DNA from: Streptomyces xanthophaeus
GTDB taxonomy: Bacteria > Actinomycetota > Actinomycetes > Streptomycetales > Streptomycetaceae
Length of the DNA: 64,000 bases
NCBI RefSeq assembly: GCF_000725805.1
Contig: NZ_KL647133.1
Span: 1-64,000 of the forward strand
Direction: 5' to 3'
A model generated the notes under the pieces. That model was given only the letters and a program-made list of their open reading frames with translations, was not told the DNA's origin and searched no databases. Every line of letters begins with the position of its first letter. Within the stretch, counting starts at the first letter, position 1. This document shows, one piece after another, positions 58,662 through 64,000 of the stretch. The position numbers and the translations under genes are program-made.

Positions 58662-59927
58662 TCAGTCCTGCCGGCCGGGGGTGCCGCCGGACGTGGCGGA
58701 CGGCTCCTGTTCGCGCAGGGCCCAGGGGGAGCCGTACGCGGTGAGCAGGTCGAGGAAGGGGCGCGGCGGCAGGGCTTCGGGGCCCAGGACGCCGGGCCCC
58801 GACCACGCGCCGGTGGCGAGGAGCTCGAGGGCCACCACCGGGTTGACGGCGGTCTGCCAGACGACGGCCTGGGAGCCGTACTCGCGCATGGACCACTGGT
58901 TGTCGACCACGTGGTACAGGTACACCTCGCGGGGCAGGCCGTCCTTCGTGCCCTTGACCCAGGTCCCGGCGCAGGTCTTTCCGGTCATCCGCTCCCCGAG
59001 CGCCGCCGGGTCCGGCAGGCAGGCGGCGACCACGTCGCGCGGCGAGATGCGGACCGGGCTGCCGTCCTCCCCGCGGACGGTGACCGGCGCGGTGGAGTCC
59101 AGGCCGAGCGCGTGGAGGGTCTTGAGCTTGCCGATGAAGTCGTCGCCGAGGCCGTACTTGAAGGTGACCCGGCGGGCTCCGACCCAGCGCGGGATCAGGA
59201 GGACCTCCTCGTGCTCGACGTTGACGCACTCGACGGGGCCGATGCCCTCGGGGAAGTCGAAGACCTCCGGCTCGCTGAACGGGGCGGTGGTGAACCAGCC
59301 GCGCTCCCGCTCGTACACCACGGGAGGGTTCAGGCATTCCTCGATCGTCGTCCAGATGTTGAAGGACGGCGCGAAGTCGTAGCCCTCGACGGTCAGGTCG
59401 GCGCCGTCGCGGATGCCGATCTCCTCGATGTCGTCGAAGAGTTCGTCGGCCGCGTAGCGGGCGAAGACGTCCGAGAGCCCGGGCTCGACGCCCATGCCGA
59501 CGAGGGCGATGCGGCCCGCCTTCTCCCATTCGGCGGCCCGTTCGAACTGTTCGTCGCCGAGCTTCACGCCGCAGGTGGCGTGTGGATCGTCGGGGTGCGG
59601 GCGGGAGAGGGACATGGCCATGTCGAGGTAGTGGCTGCCCGCCGCGAGCGCGGCGTTGAACAGGGGCATCACGAAGCGCGGATCGGTGGCGTTCATCAGG
59701 ACGTCGCATCCGCGCTCGGTGAGTAGCCGGGTGACCGCCGCCTCGTCCGAGGCGTCGACGCGGCAGGCGCTGAACCGTGTTTCCTCGCCGCCCAGGGCCG
59801 CGACCGCGGCCTCCGCCCGGGCCAGGTCGTAGTCGGCGACGAAGAAGCGGTCGAAGAAGCCGCGGCGGGCGGCGATCTTGGTGATCGCGCTACCGACACC
59901 GCCGGCGCCCACAAGCAGTACACGCAT
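58662..59927 (-). CDS. Saccharopine dehydrogenase-family NAD(P)-binding protein
   Basis: A 421-aa protein: Rossmann start MRVLLVGAGGVGSAITKIAARRGFFDRF, then DYDLARAEAAVAALG and VDASDEAAVTRLLTERGCDVLMNATDPRF. These are typical for saccharopine dehydrogenase and related homospermidine- or lysine-type enzymes. A C-terminal catalytic-type domain (TCAGTWVKGTKDGLPREVYLYHVVDNQW) completes it. ATG at 59927. A 21-bp element shared with the permease promoter lies at 59992-60012, so TetR control from the adjacent gene is likely. Confidence 0.85.
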   Translation of the reverse strand: MRVLLVGAGGVGSAITKIAARRGFFDRFFVADYDLARAEAAVAALGGEETRFSACRVDASDEAAVTRLLTERGCDVLMNATDPRFVMPLFNAALAAGSHYLDMAMSLSRPHPDDPHATCGVKLGDEQFERAAEWEKAGRIALVGMGVEPGLSDVFARYAADELFDDIEEIGIRDGADLTVEGYDFAPSFNIWTTIEECLNPPVVYERERGWFTTAPFSEPEVFDFPEGIGPVECVNVEHEEVLLIPRWVGARRVTFKYGLGDDFIGKLKTLHALGLDSTAPVTVRGEDGSPVRISPRDVVAACLPDPAALGERMTGKTCAGTWVKGTKDGLPREVYLYHVVDNQWSMREYGSQAVVWQTAVNPVVALELLATGAWSGPGVLGPEALPPRPFLDLLTAYGSPWALREQEPSATSGGTPGRQD

Positions 59928-59991
59928 GGCAAGGTCCTTCTTTCGGTGAGGCGGGTGCCTCGGGCTGATGGAACCGGGCGCTCCGAGTTAA

Positions 59992-60012
59992 GGTCAATGG
60001 TGTTGGCATAAG
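59992..60012. promoter_or_regulatory. 21-bp shared element, copy 1 (saccharopine dehydrogenase-like side)
   Basis: The 21 bp here (plus strand GGTCAATGG followed by TGTTGGCATAAG) recur exactly, inverted, at 60792-60812. Read toward the dehydrogenase gene, the element ends in TTGACC, a possible -35, so a bound repressor would block it. It lies 65 bp upstream of that start and 38 bp upstream of the tetR start. Confidence 0.7.
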
Positions 60013-60049
60013 GGGGCCGACCTGGACGGTGACACGGAGGAGCGTGGCG

Positions 60050-60763
60050 ATGGCGAAGGACGTGGTCCCCGAGGAGGCGCGCAGACGACGGCGTCCCACC
60101 CGGCAGGGCACGGTGCTCTCCGAGCAGCTGATCGTCGAGACGGCGCTGCGGATGGTGCGCGAGCACGGGAGTGCGGGCCTGTCCGCCCGACGCCTCGGCG
60201 CCGCACTGGGGGCGGACCCCAGCACCCTGTACCGGTACTTCGACGGCATGGACGGGCTCACGCTCGCCATCGGCGAGGAGCTGATCGGCCGGGCACTGGC
60301 CGGCTGGGTCGCAACGGGGCGGTGGCGAGCCGACCTGCGCTCCTTGGGCCTGCGCATCCACGGCGCCTACCTCGCCCATCCGCAGGCCGCGCTGCTGACC
60401 GCGAGCCGGGTGACCGGCCGGCCGCGGGAGATCGCCACCGACGAGGCGATCCTCGGGAGCCTTCGCGGCGCGGGGTTCACGGACGTGGACGCGGTGCGGA
60501 TCTACCACGCCTACGTCGACCAGTGCCTGGCCTTCGCGGCGCTCGACGCGGGCGCCCTCGCGCTGACGGCGAAGGCGCGCGAGGCGGACGAGGAGATGTG
60601 GGAGTCGACGTACGCCCGGCTGCCGGCCGACGCGTACCCGAACATCGCGGCAACCGCCGGACTGCTGGCCGAGCGCATGCCCCACAGCGCGTACCCGGTC
60701 GCCCTGGACATGCTGCTGGAGAGCGCCGAACGCCAACTGGCGGACGGGGGCTCCGCCGCCTGA
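60050..60763 (+). CDS. TetR-family transcriptional regulator
   Basis: A 237-aa TetR protein: basic N-terminus RRRRRPTRQGTVLSEQLIVETALRMVREHG, then the helix-turn-helix GLSARRLGAALGADPSTLYRYFDGMDGL, and a C-terminal all-helical ligand domain. ATG 60050 follows GGAGGA; GTG 60029 is in frame. It sits between two 21-bp inverted copies of the same element, one for each neighbour, which makes it the likely repressor of the dehydrogenase and the permease. Confidence 0.9.
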   Translation: MAKDVVPEEARRRRRPTRQGTVLSEQLIVETALRMVREHGSAGLSARRLGAALGADPSTLYRYFDGMDGLTLAIGEELIGRALAGWVATGRWRADLRSLGLRIHGAYLAHPQAALLTASRVTGRPREIATDEAILGSLRGAGFTDVDAVRIYHAYVDQCLAFAALDAGALALTAKAREADEEMWESTYARLPADAYPNIAATAGLLAERMPHSAYPVALDMLLESAERQLADGGSAA

Positions 60764-60791
60764 GCGGGCGAGGCCCCGGCCGGCTCGCCGG

Positions 60792-60812
60792 CTTATGCCA
60801 ACACCATTGACC
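60792..60812. promoter_or_regulatory. 21-bp shared element, copy 2 (permease side)
   Basis: CTTATGCCAACACCATTGACC at 60792-60812 is the exact reverse complement of 59992-60012. It starts 29 bp after the tetR stop and lies 68 bp before the permease ATG. TTGACC at its end has the same orientation toward the permease as copy 1 has toward the dehydrogenase. Confidence 0.7.
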
Positions 60813-60879
60813 CCCTGTGCGGCGCGCGGGTTTCCTCTTCACACTCACCCACCCCCACACACTGCACCAGCGAGGGACC

Positions 60880-62412
60880 ATGGTCGAAGACACCCCGCGG
60901 ACGCCGGCCGCCACGCTCAAACCGAACGCGATCGGGTTCGTCGACGCCCTCGCCATCGGACTGAACGCCACCTCTCCGGCGTACTCCCTGGCCGCCGTGA
61001 TCGGGCCGATCGTCGCCCTCGTCGGGGTCCACGCCCCCGGGGTGATGCTCGCGTCCTTCGTCCCGATGGTGCTGATCGCCTCCGCGTTCTACTACCTGAA
61101 CCGGTCCGATCCCGACTGCGGTACGACCTTCTCGTGGGTGACCCGGGCCCTGGGCCCCACCGCCGGCTGGCTCGGCGGCTGGGCGATCACCATGACCGGG
61201 GTGCTGGTGGTGGGCTCGCTCGCCGACGTGGCCGTGAACTTCGGGCTGCTCGCCGCGGGCCTGGACGACCTGGCCGGCAACACCCTGGTGCGCCAGACCC
61301 TGACCGTGCTGCTGATCGTGGCGATGGCAGCCCTGTGCGTGCGGGACACCCAGGCCGCGGCCCGCCTGCAGAACGTCCTCGTCCTGCTGCAGACCCTCTG
61401 CCTGTTCGTGTTCGCCGCCGTGGCCCTGTACCGGGTCCACGCGGGGACCGGCTCCCTCGACGCCGTACGGCCGGCGGCCGGCTGGCTCGACCCGTTCGGG
61501 GCCGGGGGCCCGGCCCTGACCGGTGGCCTGCTCCTGGGCGTCTTCGTCTACTGGGGCTGGGAGTCGGCCGTCAACCTCAGCGAGGAGACGACCGACCCCT
61601 CCTCCACTCCGGGCCGGGCCGGCATCTGGTCGACCGTCGTCCTGCTCGCCACCTACGTGTCCGTGGCCTTCGCGGTCGTCGCCTACGCCGGCACCGGGTA
61701 CCTCACCTCGCACGCCGACGACGAGGAGGCCGTCTTCGCCTCCCTCGCCCGCGAGGTCCTCGGCGGCTGGGACTGGATCGTCCTCGTCGCCGTCGCCACC
61801 TCGGCACTCGCCTCGACCCAGACCACGATCATCCCGGCCTCCCGTACCGCGCTGTCGATGGCGCGCAGGCACGCGCTCCCGCGCCGCTTCGGCCGGATCC
61901 ACCCGCGCCACCGAACCCCCGCGGTCAGCACGTGGTGGGTCGCCGGCACGGGCACGGCCTGGTACCTGTTCATCCACTGGATCAGCGAGAACGCCCTCGC
62001 CGACTCGCTGACGGCGCTCTCCCTCCTGATCGCCTTCTACTACGCCCTCACCGGCATCGCCTGCGCGGTGTACCACCGGCGCCGGATCACCTCGGGGGTA
62101 CGGGAGTTCCTGCTGATCGGCGTCGGCCCGCTGGTGGGTGCCGGGCTGCTGATCTGGCTGCTGGCGGAGGCGGTCGCCGACATGGCGGACCCCGCCAACT
62201 CCGCGGGCGGTACCTCGTGGTTCGGCCTCGGCCCGCCGCTGGTCATCGCGCTCGGCCTGAGCCTCGTGGGGGTGCTGGTGATGCTCGCCCGGCGCGCCGC
62301 GTCCGGCACGTTCTGGACCGAGCGTCCGACCGTCTGCCCGGACCCCAAGCACGAGCCCGAGGGACCGGCCGCACCCGAACCCGCCATGTCCGGAGCCAGT
62401 CGCGCTTCTTGA
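60880..62412 (+). CDS. APC-family amino acid permease
   Basis: A 510-aa, 12-helix transporter of the amino acid/polyamine/organocation superfamily. The N-terminal motif AIGLNATSPAYSLAAVIGPIVALVG matches the unwound first helix that binds substrate. Further helices include GWLGGWAITMTGVLVVGSLADVAVNF and WGWESAVNLSEETTDPSS, the conserved motif after helix 6. ATG 60880 follows GAGGGACC; the frame is open from 60817 but reads as leader. With the saccharopine dehydrogenase-like gene and TetR it may be an amino acid or polyamine uptake and catabolism unit. Confidence 0.9.
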   Translation: MVEDTPRTPAATLKPNAIGFVDALAIGLNATSPAYSLAAVIGPIVALVGVHAPGVMLASFVPMVLIASAFYYLNRSDPDCGTTFSWVTRALGPTAGWLGGWAITMTGVLVVGSLADVAVNFGLLAAGLDDLAGNTLVRQTLTVLLIVAMAALCVRDTQAAARLQNVLVLLQTLCLFVFAAVALYRVHAGTGSLDAVRPAAGWLDPFGAGGPALTGGLLLGVFVYWGWESAVNLSEETTDPSSTPGRAGIWSTVVLLATYVSVAFAVVAYAGTGYLTSHADDEEAVFASLAREVLGGWDWIVLVAVATSALASTQTTIIPASRTALSMARRHALPRRFGRIHPRHRTPAVSTWWVAGTGTAWYLFIHWISENALADSLTALSLLIAFYYALTGIACAVYHRRRITSGVREFLLIGVGPLVGAGLLIWLLAEAVADMADPANSAGGTSWFGLGPPLVIALGLSLVGVLVMLARRAASGTFWTERPTVCPDPKHEPEGPAAPEPAMSGASRAS

Positions 62413-62649
62413 AGACGACGCAGAGGCTGACGCAGACCACGGCCACCAGCAGAATCGCGAAGGGCGGCCCGCCGCCCACCGCCGCTCCGGCCGGCCGCCC
62501 CGTCGAGCTCACGGCATCTGGCCGTACGATCGCGTTCGAGCGCGACGCGGCCGGCCGCGGACTCGTCCGCAGGATGGGCGAAACGGTGAGTCTCGCCCGT
62601 CGGTTCGCTCCGAAATGCAAGCCCTGATCGACGCATTGGAGAACTGGCC

Positions 62650-63153
62650 GTGACCGGAATCGAATTCCTCGCTTCCTTCATCGCGGCCGGACGCCTGCAC
62701 GGGATCGGCATCGGCTCCACCCTCGAAGAGGTCGACCGCGCCATCGCACACCGGTTCGTCGATGTCGTCGACGAGGGTGGCGCCTCACTGCGCCGCGATC
62801 TCGGATTCGTGGAGTTCTACTTCAACCCCGGCGAGGAATGGGTGATGTCGGGCGGATCGATCGAGTTGCACCGACTTGCGTCCGGCTACGACATGGCGGA
62901 GGAATGGGCCCGGACCATGGGAGTCGGGTTCCCCCGCTACGTGGCCTGGGACGATGTGCGGAATGCGCTCGCGCGCGTCCCCAGAGCCCCGGAGTTCAAG
63001 GTGACCGACCAGGGAGGCTTCCTCGAATACCGGGCGGCCGCATCCAACGTCTCCGTCCTCGTCGTGGACGACGACGAGGAGGAACGGGGCTACCACGCAG
63101 GGCACGGGGACGTATGGAGCGTCAGCCTCTGGGCCCCCGTACGTGCGAGGTGA
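62650..63153 (+). CDS. Hypothetical protein (167 aa), possible immunity-type fold
   Basis: GTG at 62650. A soluble protein; GIGIGSTLEEVDRAIAHRFVDVV at the start, then RRDLGFVEFYFNPGEEWVMSGGSIELHRLA, a beta-rich middle. An acidic stretch near the end (VVDDDEEERGYHAG) stands out. The layout recalls small immunity or SMI1/KNR4-like proteins, but the match is weak and no toxin gene is next to it. Nothing more can be said from the sequence. Confidence 0.6.
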   Translation: MTGIEFLASFIAAGRLHGIGIGSTLEEVDRAIAHRFVDVVDEGGASLRRDLGFVEFYFNPGEEWVMSGGSIELHRLASGYDMAEEWARTMGVGFPRYVAWDDVRNALARVPRAPEFKVTDQGGFLEYRAAASNVSVLVVDDDEEERGYHAGHGDVWSVSLWAPVRAR

Positions 63154-63315
63154 CGGCGACGGGGCATCCGCAGTGCCGCGAAGGGGTAGCCGGCGCCCCG
63201 CTTCGGCTCCGGCGCGACCTCGAAGTCCATGCCGGATATCGCCCCCGCCAGGGGGGCGAAGAGGATGGCGGCCCTGGAGGAGATCTCCTTGAAGTTGAGA
63301 ACCGAGGTAAGCCCC

Positions 63316-63873
63316 ATGACTCGGACTGATGCCACCTCGTGGAGCCGTTCCCTGCGGGCCCTTTTCGGGGAAGGCATGTTCGCGGCCGTGGGGGCGCGGC
63401 GGCGCGATGACTGGCGCCTGGACGCCCTCGACGTCATGCAGCTGCGGACGGACGATCCGCGTGGCTGGTCGAAGGTTGCCGTGGCACCGGGAGGGGGCGA
63501 TTACGGCACCGGCCCGGACAGCCCGTTCAGTGCTCTCACGCCAGGAGACTTCAGCACGGTCTTCCCTGTGTCCAGGAGGGGCTCCGAACACATCCTGGTC
63601 ACTCTCCAGGGCGAGTGGTTCCAAACAGACGACATTCCGAACTTCGATGCGCGAGAGGCCGAGCTGTCCTCGCACGCGAGAACGATCCTGGCAAGATTCG
63701 GAGAAGACGCGCTGTTCTTTACCAATGCGGCGACGGCGCGAGAGAATCCCCATGCCGATATGTTGCGTCGCGAGGGTGCTTATGAGGGCTTCACCAGCCA
63801 CGTCATGGATTGTGGCGTAATCGCTGTCTCTGCCAAGGAAGTTGGCATCTTCTGGGGCTTCACCATCGACTGA
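63316..63873 (+). CDS. Hypothetical protein (185 aa)
   Basis: ATG at 63316, 8 nt after CCGAGG. Soluble; SWSRSLRALFGEGMFAAVGARRRDDWRLDALDVMQLR at the start, then GSEHILVTLQGEWFQTDDIPNFDAREAELSSHARTILARFGEDALFF, a strand-helix-strand pattern. The lower GC in its last third (63690-63870) differs from its neighbours and may suggest recent acquisition. The open frame starts earlier (63229), but that part lacks a good start signal. Family not recognised. Confidence 0.6.
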   Translation: MTRTDATSWSRSLRALFGEGMFAAVGARRRDDWRLDALDVMQLRTDDPRGWSKVAVAPGGGDYGTGPDSPFSALTPGDFSTVFPVSRRGSEHILVTLQGEWFQTDDIPNFDAREAELSSHARTILARFGEDALFFTNAATARENPHADMLRREGAYEGFTSHVMDCGVIAVSAKEVGIFWGFTID

Positions 63874-63918
63874 GGGCCTCCCAGGCGTACCCGTTTCTGC
63901 ACCTTGGAGTCCGGAGAC

Positions 63919-64000
63919 GTGCCCACGCTGGTCGCGCCCCAGACCCGCTGGGAGTGGCACGCCGCTTCGGGGAAATGGGACAGTTCCTCGGCGGTTGGTT
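63919..64000 (+). CDS. Possible 5' end of a gene leaving the window
   Basis: A GTG at 63919 after TTGGAGTCCGGAGAC starts a frame reading PTLVAPQTRWEWHAASGKW, open to the window end. PTLVAP is a common start of GNAT acetyltransferases in Streptomyces, but the remainder does not obviously continue that family. Weak call. Confidence 0.25.
   Translation, partial: MPTLVAPQTRWEWHAASGKWDSSSAVG

Noticed and set aside
63090..63437. Minus-strand frame overlapping the end of the 62650 gene
   Set aside because: Overlaps two real plus-strand frames; only its middle ~40 residues look protein-like, so at most a remnant (see findings).

Overview
The window is chromosomal DNA of very high GC content with strong GC3 bias, short intergenic gaps, frequent ATGA/GTGA overlaps and many GTG starts. 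With AfsR/SARP-type regulators, a DUF6153/DUF305 pair, Zur-type alternative ribosomal proteins and NRPS/BGC fragments, this points to Streptomyces or a very close relative. I saw no rRNA, tRNA, CRISPR array, insertion sequence or replication origin.

Region 1 (1-7986): the 5' part of an EntF-like NRPS gene whose condensation domain runs into an adenylation-domain fragment in another frame with about 80 residues missing. It is followed by two NTPase-type regulators, an XRE/NB-ARC protein and a 1186-aa AfsR-like SARP. Each is divergent from a small gene, and both divergent gaps carry a GATAG direct repeat at 11-bp spacing, the geometry of a SARP operator.

Region 2 (8099-16516): a four-gene overlapping operon: alpha/beta hydrolase, caspase-VMAP-C, MoxR AAA+ ATPase and a 1258-aa vWA/degenerate-trypsin/pentapeptide protein. 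This is a vWA-MoxR-VMAP ternary conflict (probable suicide or defence) system. Region 3 (16528-23032) holds ordinary genes: an ion channel, nitrobindin, DUF305, DUF6153, RDD, GNAT, a small membrane protein and an HTH/IclR chimera. It includes a 592-bp gene-free gap with a perfect 24-bp palindrome.

Region 4 (23132-31424): two convergent two-gene cassettes. On the + strand are Trypco1 and trypsin-STAND-WD40; on the - strand are Trypco2 and trypsin-STAND-TPR. Both belong to the trypsin/NTPase class of conflict systems, so with region 2 about 20 kb of this window looks like an immunity or programmed-death island.

Region 5 (31631-53762): a LuxR/TrmB-like regulator with small exported peptides and a cupin, then a coherent and unfamiliar biosynthetic cluster (34604-53762). 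It has an XRE-TPR regulator, a methyltransferase, an ABC exporter and a 29-aa peptide gene too short for routine gene calling. Downstream are a PhyH dioxygenase, Rieske oxygenase, GTP cyclohydrolase II-like protein, an unknown protein and two PaaK-like adenylating enzymes. The rest are a divergent archaeal-type ProRS-like protein, a bacterial ProRS, a P-loop-kinase/Ldh2 fusion, an HpcH/HpaI aldolase and a JmjC cupin. A TGACT/AGTCA operator-like motif recurs at the regulator promoter and at the starts of all the operons, so the cluster is probably one regulon. This is my leading candidate for an undescribed system.

Region 6 (53925-64000): a VOC protein, then a zinc-starvation locus of zinc-independent S18, L31, L33, L32, S14 and L28 with two CobW-family proteins (one lacking a P-loop) and Zur-box palindromes. 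Last come a saccharopine-dehydrogenase-like gene, a TetR regulator and an APC permease, sharing a 21-bp element on both sides of tetR, and two unknown genes.
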